Shown here: positions 11,289-22,730 of the stretch, in pieces
Numbering within the stretch: the stretch's first letter is position 1
Layout of the letters: the number at the start of each line of letters is the position of its first letter
NCBI GenBank assembly: GCA_951799445.1
Contig: OX637290.1
Span: forward strand, 1,490,501 to 1,554,500
Direction: 5' to 3'
Source: Pseudisothecium myosuroides
Lineage: Eukaryota; Streptophyta; Bryopsida; Hypnales; Lembophyllaceae
Length of the DNA: 64,000 nt
Program-made: the position numbers and the translations under genes
Notes under the pieces: model-generated
Seen by the model: only the letters and a program-made list of their open reading frames with translations
Databases searched by the model: none
What the model was told of the DNA's origin: nothing

Positions 11289-11581
11289 AGGTGTACAAGA
11301 TCTCCCAAATCACCACTTTTTGCTACTCCTTCTAATTACTTAACTATTATTGGATTGGTCAAATTTTCATTTATTTTCTTATTAGCAAGTGGAAGGACAT
11401 TCCAACACACCAATGAAGGCAACATTTGGGTATCATATACAAAAGTTAGGAAGGGTCAAAAGTTATTTGTGGTAGATGTTCTAAAATTGTTTCTTCAACA
11501 TATGTATATATTGATTTTGGAGATGTACACAAAGTGATGATGGTAGTTTTAGGTGGGGGGCAATTTTGGGTATATCTTCCT
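11289..11581 (-). mobile_element. MITE, GGTACACCC family, reverse orientation
   Basis: 293 bp flanked by TA. The interior is the reverse complement of the 6323 copy: TGATTTTGGAGATGTACACA near 11513 and ACCACTTTTTGCTACT near the left end. The ends are eroded (AGGTGTACAAGATCTCCC / TTGGGTATATCTTCCT). Confidence 0.65.
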
Positions 11582-11583
11582 TA

Positions 11584-12022
11584 TATAGTGTCAATAATGA
11601 ATGATGGATGAATGAGGAAAAAAACCCTCAAATGTTTCAATCTTTGGAAAATTGTAGGTGTAGTTGCAAAGCTTCAACACCTTTCATTTCACTTGATGAT
11701 ACCCACATTGATTTCTCGCTCCTCTATAACATTATATAACCCAGTAGTGGTCCTCTTCATACTAGGAAGGTATTATACCTCCCTAGATGCTTGAGTAGGG
11801 CTTTCAATTATTGCAAGGATTGGAGTTTATTTGGCCAAGGAACCATCAATAAGACAATTTATATCATCATGGTAAACAATGTTATGTCATGTAACCAAGC
11901 CAGGGAGAATTGACCCCTTCTTTACTTTGTTACTTTATAGAGATAGGGAAAGAAATGTAAAAAATTACCCCTTATTTTATTTTGTAGTTGGTCAATTTTG
12001 TATTTTTGGACCACTCTGTACT
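11584..12022. other. Non-coding
   Basis: No gene or repeat ends seen. Confidence 0.35.
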
Positions 12023-12565
12023 AAAGTAGGAGGTGCAAATTCTACCCGTGTTTCAAGAACTGTTCCTACAAGTGTATTATAAATCGTCATTGTAGGAATG
12101 AAAAATATCCCATGATTGATGAATAGGTGCCAATCTGGGATTCTCATTGCACAATTTTAAAAATGGTCGGGGATTGAATTTGATTTGGAAGTAGACAATA
12201 TTTCAATGTACATAATGTAAAGTTATGAGTGGTGGAAGACTTTGTGTCATCCTAGGCATTACATGCACCATGTTGTTGCAGTTTAAGGTTAGCACACCTT
12301 CATTTTGGGACTTCATTTGCACCATTAAAGGACAAGTATTGACATTTCATGGCTATACCTATGGACTCAAATAGCACCCTACTATTGTGTTCTTTAGAAA
12401 AATCATATCTAATTCATTTTAGCTCTAAAAATTACAAATTAAATTGTGATGGATGTGTCTCCCACTCTTCTTTCTTTGAAAATTTGTTTGAAAATGCTTT
12501 GATCAACATAGAAGACATCCTAAGCCAAAATACTCTTGAATGGATGATTTCTACACCTCCTACCT
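12023..12565. mobile_element. Possible MITE with GTAGGAGGTG ends
   Basis: Left AAGTAGGAGGTGCAAAT and right ATTTCTACACCTCCTACCTT form an imperfect inverted repeat of about 15 bp, 543 bp apart. The right end directly abuts the piggyBac-like element at 12569. The ends match those of 16612-17016, but I could not align the interiors. Confidence 0.4.
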
Positions 12566-12568
12566 TGA

Positions 12569-13327
12569 CCCCTAAGGATCCAAGGAGGGGGGGGGCTTTC
12601 AAAATGGGCCAAAATTGCCAACAACTTGATCCATTTTTTTATCCATTTTTCTTGAGATAGGATATAATGTAACCATAGGCTCTTGAAGTTAACATTGAGA
12701 GTAGGCACCTCAAAAAAATTCAGATTATTTGACCGCATAATTTAGGAGATATTTAATTTTGAAGTTTTATTTGGGTCAATGGAAATACAAGGCAACTCAC
12801 TTTGAAGGAGCATATCTTTGTGAGAATATTTCAAAATGGTGCCTTTTTGTGCTTAATGAAAGATAGGAGAATTGAGAATGTACATGTAAATTTTCATAAC
12901 ATTCCAAGAATTTTACAATTCATGGTGAAGCTTGCAATGCACGGTGGTCACTGAAATTTGAGTAGTGTTTGCAAGAGAAAAAAGAATGGGATACTTGCCT
13001 TTTCCTTGAGCTCCTTGGATCTGACCTTTTTAAGGTGGATCTGACCTTTATGAGGTGGGCAAGAAGCTCATTGGTTGGCTGACTTTTTAGTCCATGCCCA
13101 AACCGAACACAAAAAAACGAGTTGTAAATTAGACTACACTGCTAAACTTTGAAAAATTCCACAAGGCGGAGTTTAATTTGGAATTTGATGAAGCCACTGC
13201 CATTGGATTTGTAACAAAGTCTATTTTCTATTTTAAAAACTATTTTTCAAAAAACTCAAAATATGAGAACAGAAACTCAGAAAAAAGGGGGCAACGACTA
13301 GAAAATGGTCACTTGGGTCCTTAGGGG
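12569..13327. mobile_element. piggyBac-like non-autonomous element, 759 bp
   Basis: Left end CCCCTAAGGATCCAAGG and right end, reverse-complemented, CCCCTAAGGACCCAAGTG: an inverted repeat of about 16 bp with one mismatch. The right flank is TTAA (13328-13331). The left flank is TTGA, one step from TTAA. No transposase coding. It inserted at the border of the GTAGGAGGTG-ended element. Confidence 0.7.
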
Positions 13328-13562
13328 TTAACCCTTGTGGATCAGAGGGGACGTTTTTCAGACACTCAAGACTCGCGTTCTCGGAAAACCGTGTTGATCA
13401 AACCTTATAATCTCAAAATCCGCATGGTGGATCCTTCTGGAAATTGCTAATTTGCACGCATTACTGAGTTGGCTGCAAATTAGAATGGTGAAAACTTTCA
13501 TAGCTGAGTACCGTTGAAGTTATTCCATTTGCTCCGTAAAGTACAGGAAAGCTACTCACTTT

Positions 13563-13814
13563 GCAGGACGTTAAATCCGTCCCACAAAGTGGGACGAGCA
13601 GGGTGAAAACGCAAAAATTGGGGGGTAAAAGTAAAATCCTTGCCCCTACTTTGTGCCATCCCCAGGGTATGTTCTAGACCTCTCCTAACTAATTTGGGGC
13701 CACTGATTGCAAATATGAATTCAGAATTTGCAAAAAAATCATGTGTGAAAAATAAAAAATTCCTGCGTTTTTACCCTGCAGGGCCCACTTCGTGCGATGG
13801 GTTTAACGTCCTGC
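13563..13814. mobile_element. Mutator-like MITE with perfect 9-bp target duplication
   Basis: 252 bp, with long inverted ends of about 55 bp: GCAGGACGTTAAATCCGTCC on the left, GATGGGTTTAACGTCCTGC on the right, continuing inward through GCAGGGTGAAAACGC / GCGTTTTTACCCTGC. The flanks are identical 9-mers, ACTCACTTT at 13554-13562 and 13815-13823. A 9-bp duplication with long terminal inverted repeats is the mark of the Mutator superfamily. No coding capacity. Confidence 0.85.
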
Positions 13815-13823
13815 ACTCACTTT

Positions 13824-14216
13824 TGCTGTCCGCTCTGTGACGCACGGGGTTTAAATCAACATCCCTGATCGGACTCCTAATCTGATGAGTTCAAATTGTC
13901 TCCGTTTTTTCACCTGCGGCTCCTCTGCCTTCCGCGGTAAGTTCAGTTTGTGAAGTGAGAAAAAGGGCATGACCGGCAATCCATCAGTTCTCCCTGGCCA
14001 TGTGACCAAGTCAGTTACTGCGGCAAATAAGTTGCAGGCGTTTCAACTACTCACTCACTCACTCACTCAAGGTGATGCTGGCCTGCACATGCTCCCAAGT
14101 CCCAACCTATCAAAACAACATACCGAGTGCTGCACTGGAGTTTTACAAGAATTCATTGGGTGAGGTCGTTCATGAGCTTGCAAAGACGGACAAGGAAGGT
14201 GGCCATTGGGATGGTT
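13824..14216. other. Non-coding, includes a short (ACTC)n run
   Basis: No gene called. A perfect short ACTC microsatellite lies near 14049-14067. The frames at 13969-14163 and 14072-14302 are not recognisable. Confidence 0.35.
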
Positions 14217-14442
14217 ACGTATTAGGTAACCGACGAGCCATGGTAGCGGTGAGTAGGCTATCATACATAGCTGGTTGTTCAATTTTTAATTACAATCTTT
14301 GATTTTTATGATCTAAGGGCGTAAGAGGCAAATTGAAAGGAGAGAATGAAGGTTATGAGTTGCAACTTATGATGGCAATGGTGATAGGTAACCTATGGCA
14401 TAGAGCCACGGTAGTCTTGAAAAAACAACCAGTTATAGTATT
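14217..14442 (+). repeat. Dispersed repeat, copy 1 of 2 (226 bp)
   Basis: Collinear with 26160-26385 in NPGR intron 3. Shared: TTATGATC(T/C)AAGGGC, AAGGTTATGAGTTGCAACTT and TGGCATAGAGCCAC, and both start at GTATTAG(G/A)TAACCGA. The ends are not clean inverted repeats, so the class is unknown. Confidence 0.65.
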
Positions 14443-14452
14443 AACTTAAAAA

Positions 14453-15425
14453 CCTTTAAAGGCCCAAGGCCTTTTTGGCTTCAGAAACATGATTGCTTTT
14501 GAAGTGTTATAGATCCAAATGTCAGTACGTTATAGAGATCTCAACCGTACAATTTTGTAGTGAACATGTTGTAGATGACTTGAATCAAATTTGGAGTCAT
14601 TTGGCCATATAGATTGCAAGATTATAATGTTTTAATGTTGAAATAGGGTTCTGAAATTTTCCTAGCAACACATTTGGTGGTAAAATTTGATTTTTCAATC
14701 TACTCAAATGAAAAAAAAAATAAACTATGAAGTGATTGAAAACCAATATACAAACACATTGGTGAAAAAAACCCATCATTAAATTGACTCATTGTGTTTG
14801 CAAAATGACTTTGAAATGTCAAAAAATAGCGAGAAAAGTTGCAAAAAACACATCTAAGGCTGAACCTCCTTCTACTAAAATACTTCTTGGTCATTTATAA
14901 CTTCTAGGATTGATATGAAATTTTAGACATGCAAACTAGACTAGTTTGCGCAACTTTTCCAATTTTTTAAAATTGGAAACGGACACTGTATGAAGAAGAA
15001 ACAAGCCGCCAAAGTTCACTGTAATCCAAAAATGTCAGGATTTTGAACTTTGAATTGCTCCCACACATTCAAAACAACTTGGATTGACATGAAAATTTTT
15101 CCACCATAATTAGACTTTACGGGGAACATAATCCAACAAATTTTATTGAAAACTAACAGTGGATGAAACAAATACAAATTCCCAAAGTTGCAACCATCAT
15201 ATGCAGTTTGGTGAACTCAAATTGAGCATGTGAACTTTTATTGGCTTCCAAAAAATCAGTACATCTTGGATTTATTTGAAAATTTTACCACACAAACTAG
15301 AAAAGAAAGCGCAAATTTTTCAACAAATTTTATTGAATTCGGACATTAGATGCAAAAGTTACAGTACTTTGAATTGGACTTGAAACTATGTGAGGACACT
15401 TTTGGGCCCCTAGGGCATTTAGAGG
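14453..15425. mobile_element. Probable piggyBac-like non-autonomous element, about 0.97 kb
   Basis: Left CCTTTAAAGGCCCAAGGCC; right GGGCCCCTAGGGCATTTAGAGG followed by TTAA (15426-15429). The right end reverse-complemented (CCTCTAAATGCCC) pairs with the left. The left TTAA is not clean (TTAAAAA). AT-rich interior without coding capacity. Confidence 0.5.
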
Positions 15426-15429
15426 TTAA

Positions 15430-16100
15430 AACTAGCCTGGAAAGTTGGATTGGGATGGTTACCGTATTAACTTAAGGTTGGCCTAGGCCTTTAGAATTCA
15501 ATTGTGTTGAGCTCACATTCTTGTTTCCAACCAAAGCCCCTTTTGTACAAGACAAGCCAATCTATTATGATGAATGTAGGGAACATGATGTTGACTAGTT
15601 TGGGCCTTCATTATTAATAGTGTATGACGAATCAACATGTTGACGACTAATGAAGTTGCTAAGATCTGTTTTTAGTTTTGTGATTCTTGGAAATAGGTTC
15701 ACTTATAGGTCAAGAACAAGTCGGACTGTAATCTACACTTCCTTCATTTCTACTAATTCCAAACTAGATGAAAAATTAGCACATGCTCATATGTTAAAAT
15801 GCTTAATGTTGTCAGAAATAGGTCACATACCTTAGTCTGATTGGATGGAGTGGACCGAGATGAAAGCCGGAGAGAGAATTGGCCTCTGTCTCACTGCGGT
15901 GGTTGTGGAGCTCACGAGCGAGTGATGCATGCTTGCTTGCGAGGTTGGTCTGACATGTTCCATGTTCCACGAAAACTGATTTTTGAAGCACTTGAAAACC
16001 CTTGCTTGCTTTTCAGGCAAATGAGGTGGCATATAGATAGTGAAGAGCTAATATAAAAAGGAGTTTTGCAAATCAGAGGACAGACCGCTAGTGTGAAAAA
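15430..16100. other. Non-coding
   Basis: No gene supported. TTGGGATGGTTACCGTATTA near 15449 echoes the left border region of the repeat at 14217, so the whole 14.2-15.5 kb stretch is probably nested insertions. Confidence 0.35.
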
Positions 16101-16102
16101 TA

Positions 16103-16366
16103 AGGTAGGTACACCCAAATGTGCCACTGAAACCCAAAACCATCATCTTTACTATGTGTACATCTCCAAAATCAGTTCTGTACCTATGTGGAAGAAACCA
16201 TTTTAGAATCAAATTTTGTTCCTTAATAACTTTTGCAAACAGTATCCAAATGCCACGTTCTCTGGTGCGTTGTTACCTCCTTTCACTTGCCAACAAGAAT
16301 ATGTGAAAATCTGACCAGTCTAATGATAGTAAATAGGTTCAGTAGCTAAAAGTGGCGGTTTTAGTG
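16103..16366 (+). mobile_element. MITE, GGTACACCC family, right end truncated
   Basis: Starts AGGTAGGTACACCCAAATG after TA. Very similar to the 6323 copy through AAGTGGCGGTTTTAG, after which the terminal inverted repeat is lost. Confidence 0.75.
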
Positions 16367-16611
16367 GCGATACCGTGTGAAAATTATGTGTGAGATAACC
16401 AGAGGAGTTCACCATCATTGGGTTTAATTTAATTGGGCATACTGATGAACTCAGTACAGTAGTGACTTGTCTTATCGAAGGAAGACAGCGTTTTACACGA
16501 GTGTGAAACTACGCAGAAGAATACATATGTTGATGTCGACGTATGTACTGTACTGTATGTTGATTGATTTTCCCAAAAGATAACACTGGCTCTCTGACTC
16601 CCTCTTCATTA

Positions 16612-17016
16612 AGGTAGGAGGTGCATAAAGGGACCCTTTAAGGGCTGATCCGCCTTTTTCACACCATGAACAAAATGATTTTTAGTTCATTTTTCAGAGA
16701 AAGAAAAATAGATTTGGAACACAACACAAGTGGTTTCATATTTTTCTAAGCTTTTTTGAATTACTTATGAATTTTCAAATATTCAGGTCATAGGTACCTA
16801 TTTGTGACCATAGATGTCCCAAAATTTGTCTTCTTGTGACTTGTAAAGAAATGTGCGGAAACCAGAGACAATGATTGGCTCTTGCAATTAAATAAATAAA
16901 TTTTCTTGAATTCATTAAGGGACCAAAGAAATCCATTTAAGAATCACCTTGCATCCATTCTACAAGTACCTATAGGACAGTTTGAAGAAGAGGGTCGGAA
17001 TTGGAGCCACCTACCT
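16612..17016. mobile_element. MITE with AGGTAGGAGGTGC ends, 405 bp
   Basis: Flanked by TA (16610-16611, 17017-17018). Left AGGTAGGAGGTGCATAAAG; right GAGCCACCTACCT. Short inverted repeat, no coding capacity. Confidence 0.55.
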
Positions 17017-17018
17017 TA

Positions 17019-17457
17019 GTTTGTGAATTCGCCTTTACAATATTGTGGAGAGAACTATTCACCACAATTATATTGTAAAGGCGAGGCAGCGGTGGCACTC
17101 CAAGAGCTGTCAGTTGGAAACTTTGAATGGGGCAGAGCTGAGAATATGAGTTTTTGGTCCTAGAAAAAACAAAACATTTAACTATGCTTGAATGAAAAAG
17201 CCAAAGCCATCAATTGTTCTTACAACTGAAGATCTAGCTCACCTGTTCCAGGTCAATTGGGTTCTGTGGCACTAGTAGGCCTTCAGACACAGCACTCCAG
17301 TGTTGGAATGAATGAATGTGTGCGAATTTCCTTGGCTGCAAATACTGTAGAATAGCAATATTTCAGTCGTGGAATCAAGTACTTTAAGATAATTCTCATT
17401 ATGATCTGCTGACCGTTCTGGCTGGATTGGTTTGTCATTGGCATCTTGCATCAGATA
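17019..17457. other. Non-coding spacer between MITEs
   Basis: No gene supported. It contains AATATTGTGG/CCACAATTATATT, an imperfect inverted repeat near 17039-17075. Confidence 0.3.
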
Positions 17458-17745
17458 AGGTGGCATGGGCACTCTCCAAACCGACACTAGACTTTTTGCT
17501 CCTGTGCGTAGTTACTTTTATTAGATTGATCAAAATTTTCATATTTCTTTGTCCAGAAGTGAAGGGAGGTTCCAACGCACCAAAGATTGTGACATTGAGA
17601 TCCCGTATGCAAAAGTTATGGAGGAATAAAGTTTTTTTTGGTAGATGTTCTAAAATCCATTTCTTCCACATAGATATAGATTGATTTTAGAGATGCACAC
17701 ATAGTTTTGGATCAGTGACACATTTTGGGGGGGGGGGGCCACCCT
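17458..17745 (-). mobile_element. MITE, GGTACACCC family, reverse orientation
   Basis: 288 bp flanked by TA. The interior is reverse complement to the 6323 family: GGTTCCAACGCACCAAAGA, TGCAAAAGTTATG and GATTTTAGAGATGCACACAT. The ends are reduced to AGGTGGCATGGGCAC / GGGGCCACCCT, with a 12-base G run. Confidence 0.65.
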
Positions 17746-17755
17746 TAATTTTTAA

Positions 17756-18675
17756 CCCCTAAAATACCAAGGCATTTTCTGGCTCCGGAACCACTGAAAA
17801 CTGCCAATTCTGCTGCAATCACTCCCTAAACCCAAAAAAACTTTTTTTTTAGAATCTAACCGTAGGATCTTGTACTTCACTTGTCTCAGATTATGTGGTA
17901 AAAATTTCAAGACATTTGACCGTTCTGATTGGAAGATATTAGCATTCAAAGTTGGAAAAAAAAAAAATTTTGAACTGTTTCCTGCAATTTCAGATGACTT
18001 TGACGGCCATTTGTGGATTTTTTTTGCACTACACAACAAAAAGTTGTAATTTTTTATCTTGAACATTTGAGTTGAGAGTCGGGGAAAAAAATTTCAGAAT
18101 GTCAAACCTTGATTTTCACATATAAAAAAATTGTTAAATAGAAGTAGGTCCAAAATTGAACGAAATACTAAATTGTTAATAGCTCTTAGGTGGAATTAAA
18201 ACAACAAAATCCCAATGGTGGGATTGTTCTTGCAAATAAACTTGACCTCATCAAAAAAAAAAATTTGAAAAAAATTGAAAATTGCATTCAAAAATGAATT
18301 CTATAAGTTAGTTTTTTTGAAGATGCTTAAATTGCCCGAAAAACAAGATTGTCCATAACTTTCTCATTATTAGTCCAAATAGAATGAATCAAAGCTTCAG
18401 ATGTAGACAAAAACATGATCTTTGAGGGAAAAAAATAAAAAAAATAAAAAACTTTTTTTTGTGTTTTTTTTTTCTGCCCGCCGAACTGCTTTTTTGCTTT
18501 AGGATGGCATAACTTTTGCTCCCGAGCACCAATTGAAAAAAAAATTATATTTTTAGAAAGCTAATGTGATTCCCTATCTTCAAAAAAAGTTTCAAAAAAT
18601 CAGATCAAAATTTGAGGCCACACGGGCCTGCCCGAAATCTGAAGTGTCCCCGAGGGGACTTTGGTACTTTAGGGG
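17756..18675. mobile_element. piggyBac-like non-autonomous element, 920 bp
   Basis: Flanked by TTAA (17752-17755, 18676-18679). Left CCCCTAAAATACCAAGGCA and right, reverse-complemented, CCCCTAAAGTACCAAAGTCC: an inverted repeat of about 15 bp with one mismatch. The interior aligns with 36560-37496, e.g. ATCTAACCGTAGGATC and GCCCGAAAAACAAGA followed by TGTCCATAACTTTCTCAT. No coding capacity. Confidence 0.8.
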
Positions 18676-18730
18676 TTAAAAGTGGCATAGGCTTTTGTGG
18701 CATCAAAAATCTAGTTGACTACACTTTTAA

Positions 18731-18952
18731 CCCTTAAACGTCAAAGGGGTGACCCCTAAAGTCATCCTTTTCTATTACTATGTGAATCATTAGCCTCCAA
18801 AATTGCAAAACTGCTCAATGCAAGTCAAACTACTGTAGAAGATCTTCCCTCTCTACAACAAATTTTGAGGATGAATAGTTGCACTTCTGTCCTATATAGT
18901 TTGATTCCTTGTCATCCATCGGACAAAAAATGTCCGCCGCGGCGTTCAAGGG
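18731..18952. mobile_element. piggyBac-like short element, 222 bp subfamily
   Basis: Flanked by TTAA (18727-18730, 18953-18956). Ends CCCTTAAACGTCAAAGGGG / GCGGCGTTCAAGGG. The interior is shared with 57069-57289 (AAGTCAAACTA, TGTAGA, GAGGATGAATAGTTGCA, TTGTCAT). The CCCTTRAACG terminus is close to textbook piggyBac ends. Confidence 0.8.
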
Positions 18953-19111
18953 TTAAATTTAGTTGAATTCCATACCCTTTTTTTGGTAAAATTTGATGCA
19001 ATTTATTTGACAGAGGATATTGTTTCTGATCTGCTTTACGATATTAAGTATGTCTAGGGTTGTATAAGTAGCACTACATTCATTCAAATCAAAGGTGGCT
19101 TAAAATTGTTA

Positions 19112-19734
19112 AGGTAACTACACCTAAAATGCTGACCATTCCTCAAAATCGACCCCTATTTTTGAAGGGAAATTGAATAGGGAGGATATTCAAAATGGTG
19201 CACATTACAAGGAAAAGTGTAAGGTGGTGTTCAACCCTTTTTTTTAGGCAAAATTTTGCTAGTTCTCACAGGAATGAATACCTTGACATCCTTCCAAATT
19301 TAATGCAATGGCATGCTACTAAGAATACAACACAGGAGCTATAGTAAAAACAAAGTGCTAGTGGAGTTGGGGGCAATTTCTGAGTAGTGTACAATTCTAT
19401 ATATAGTAATATAGAAGTGACAACCTTACAAGTGGTTTATTTTGGATACACTTTCTGGTTATTTTTAACTTCTCTATGACATGTTTTGATACTACTAGTG
19501 TCATTTCTTTGTGTACATCAAATGGATTTTGGCATCACCTACATGACACTTTTAGCACCCTACACCTTACAATTTTGAAAATTTGCAACTAATTCGCAAT
19601 GAGTTCAAAAATTATGAAATCACTTGCATTTTGATTCACAGTCCACCACCAATGTGCAAAGATTGTTGTTCATTTTCTAGAGTGTATTGGTTATTCTACA
19701 GAGCTTATTTGTGCAATTTTAGGTGTAGTTACCT
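19112..19734. mobile_element. MITE with AGGTAACTACACCTAAAA ends, 623 bp
   Basis: Flanked by TA. Left AGGTAACTACACCTAAAAT; right ATTTTAGGTGTAGTTACCT. A perfect inverted repeat of about 19 bp. A 66-codon frame inside is not recognisable. Confidence 0.75.
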
Positions 19735-19736
19735 TA

Positions 19737-21671
19737 CATTCTTGATATTTACAAGTCTAAAAAAAGCAAGAACTCGAGTTTAGTCCCACTCGGACATGTC
19801 AAAATTCAATGATTGTCTGGAGTGCAGATATCAACACATACGTACCACCATGCAAAAGAAAATTTACTGCCGCACTCGACATGGCCAACTGGTTTTACTA
19901 TGAGCAAGTATGTCATTTTATTTCATGAGTGAATGGCTCCCTACAACGTACTTTTATTATGACTGCTACACCATTGTACACTCAGGAGCTATGGCAAGAG
20001 AGAGAAACCCATTCATGGGTGGATTTTTACTCATAAAATAACGCCCGAGGGCAGATTACACACACAAGGGCTGAAATAACATCAGGAGGCGGTAAGAGGA
20101 CAGGAGCTATGGCAAGATAATATGAAAGATGTGATCACGGGCAAAATCATACATGATAATAGAAAAACCTATTGAAGAAGAAGAATGATCGAATTGAAAA
20201 TTATTCTATTAGTATCATAAGTTCGTTCCAAGGGAGGCTTGTCAATGGGAATTTCATATCAATAAAGACATGATATTTGGTTCCTAGTTCCAATTAGGAA
20301 TCTATTTCCAACTCAATTGCTCAAGGTATATATCATACTCAATTGCATCACATAAGTACATAAGCACATATACACATTCATTCCACAAATTTTTTTTTAT
20401 TACTTTTGATTTGGTGAATATATCACCGTTAAATCTTATAGATTTGTCATACAACACTAATACTTCATCAATTTTTATCTATCCCACATTTCTATCGTCA
20501 TCACAAACATAACTTCTCGATTAAGTTTCTTCGTCTTCCTAATTCACACACACAAATTAATCTCCTTCTACACTTCACTTCTCCAAACATTCTCGGATTT
20601 GATCACACCTTAGTGCAACTCATAATCTTCAATTTCCAGTTTCTCCCAATTAGGAGACATCTACAAACTCTTCACTTGATCACACTTAAACAACTTGGAT
20701 CATCTTCATGACTCTGCAGGTACATTCACTCCACACACACACCAAGCAACCAACTTGGAACATACAAACAAGAAAACTACATAGCTTCACTAGCTGGGAC
20801 TCGCACTAGACTTCTTTGACAGTGGATACCTAAAAATGGAATCAAAACCAGCCTAATAGGAAAGACAAAAGCGGCATTTACAAAATTGAGAAAGACGACT
20901 AACTACTAACAAAAACCCAAATTGGAATCACAAACTTGATTACTAACATTCATCCTACCGATATTGACAAAATTGACATACTACTGATTAGGATTACAAT
21001 TCCACCTACTCACCCCTTTCCAACTCATCCAACCAGATAAACACTTAATCTAATCCAACTTGGCAATTGACTTGACTGCATTCCTCCTTTATCCCATTAG
21101 ATACCAATCAAAAAACCTAGCTAGACAAACAAAAAGACTTCAATTTGGATCAAAATAGCTCATCCAAATAGCCCACTTGTACTAAAACCTAACCAACAAA
21201 CTGTCAAAATACTATAAAACATTCAAAAATTCAACCCAAAAACTACAAAATTAACACTCCGACTAGGAGATCTACAAAACCGTATAGAAAGATATTGAAT
21301 TCATGGATATTAGAACAAAATTGTTGGCAACTTTTTATTAAATTCCCTACGTGAAGGTCAGATTTGGCATAAATTAATTTGTTTTAATTTTTAAAATGCC
21401 ACGTGTCATCTTGAGAATGGTGTGAGGTGACGTGGATTCTTGAGAATTTGACGTGGAAATACATTTTTGGCACCTATGTATTGAAATAGACCTTCACGTA
21501 TGATAATTGCCCTAGTTATTAGGTAGAGTAGAATGTGGATACAAGAAGAGGATGAAAAAAAGTCTTATATTGCCTTTTACTTGGAGGACAATCAATACAT
21601 GCGGATATCCTATTTTTGTCACTTTTCAATTTTTTTCTAAACAATAATAAAAAATTTCTTTGTATCTAAGC
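19737..21671. other. AT-rich non-coding DNA
   Basis: No gene supported. 20340-21300 is unusually rich in C and A on the plus strand, with many CAACTT/ACAAAC words and no long frame. This could be decayed retroelement DNA, but I see no LTR ends. Confidence 0.35.
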
Positions 21672-21675
21672 TTAA

Positions 21676-22311
21676 CCCCTAAATGCCCAAGGCACCCGAA
21701 TGTAGTGGCGAAGAAACTTTGAAGCTAAATAAAACCTTACCAAATTGCTATTTTTAGTAGTTTATATTTTTGAAGATTCTTTTTGAAGTCTAGTTTTAGC
21801 ATCAAAAATTTGATTTTGAAAATGAATGATAATGATTTTTCTATTCAAGATTTTGTGCAAAGGTACCCATTGCAATCTTGACTTTTTGTAGTGTTGAGGG
21901 CTTTTGGAAATGAACCTCAAATACACTAGATCTTGGAGAAAAAATCACATTAGAAATTCATGTAAGAAAATTGTAGAGTAGATTTTTAGAAGTCATAAAT
22001 TGATTGGGGTTATATTTGTTAGGCCCTTCAACCTCATATTTTTTTGGTCTTGAACTTTTTAGATTTGACATGCAAAAAGAGAGCTCAAAGATTTTCATAG
22101 TTTTAACACCCTGATGATCAAATATTATAATCTCTTAATCCTTAAATGATATTATTGTGTTTTCTTTTCCTATGTGATCTCTAACATGTCTAGTTTGAAT
22201 TTGTACGGTTACAATTAAAAAAAAATTGATTCAACTCATCAAAATGTTGGCTTTTTGTTCAATTTAGAGCAAATTCCAAGAGGCTCAAAACAAGCCTTGG
22301 GCATTTAGGAG
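21676..22311 (+). mobile_element. piggyBac-like non-autonomous element, 636 bp
   Basis: Flanked by TTAA (21672-21675, 22312-22315). Left CCCCTAAATGCCCAAGGCAC and right, reverse-complemented, CTCCTAAATGCCCAAGGCTT: 18 of the first 19 bases match. It is the intact relative of 9176-10019. No coding capacity. Confidence 0.8.
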
Positions 22312-22506
22312 TTAAGACGTTTTTGTTGAAGTTATGAGTCTCTTTTAATAGTTTTTTCTATTCTTTTGATTAATTTTTGCCATTTTCTCTCCATGAAAGA
22401 TAATCTAGGCAAATTCTCACTATATTTTGATTTTCATCCAATAGTCCAAATCAAATGTAAGAAAAAATTGTTACAATAGGTCTATAAGGTATGTTTGCAC
22501 TTCGTG

Positions 22507-22730
22507 TTAAGGTAGACGTATCCAATACCAACCACTAACCTAATACCACCCAAATGTAGGGCCCTTGTTGATTCTAGAATGAAAATCTATAATACTAGTA
22601 CATGCCTTAACTTCACTTATTGTAAAATTAAGGCATGTACTATTGTCATAAATTTTACTTTAGAATCAATGACGGCCCTACATTTGAGTGGTATTAGGTC
22701 AACGGTTGGTATTGGGTATGTCTACCTTAA
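22507..22730. mobile_element. Near-palindromic hairpin MITE, 224 bp with about 100-bp arms
   Basis: Left arm begins TTAAGGTAGACGTATCCAAT. The right arm ends with the mirror ATTGGGTATGTCTACCTTAA. Arms stay complementary through CCACCCAAATGTAGGGCC / GGCCCTACATTTGAGTGG and GTACATGCCTTAA / TTAAGGCATGTAC, leaving a loop of about 16 bases near 22618. The outer bases fit either a TTAA or a TA target duplication. A transcript would fold into one long hairpin. Confidence 0.85.
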
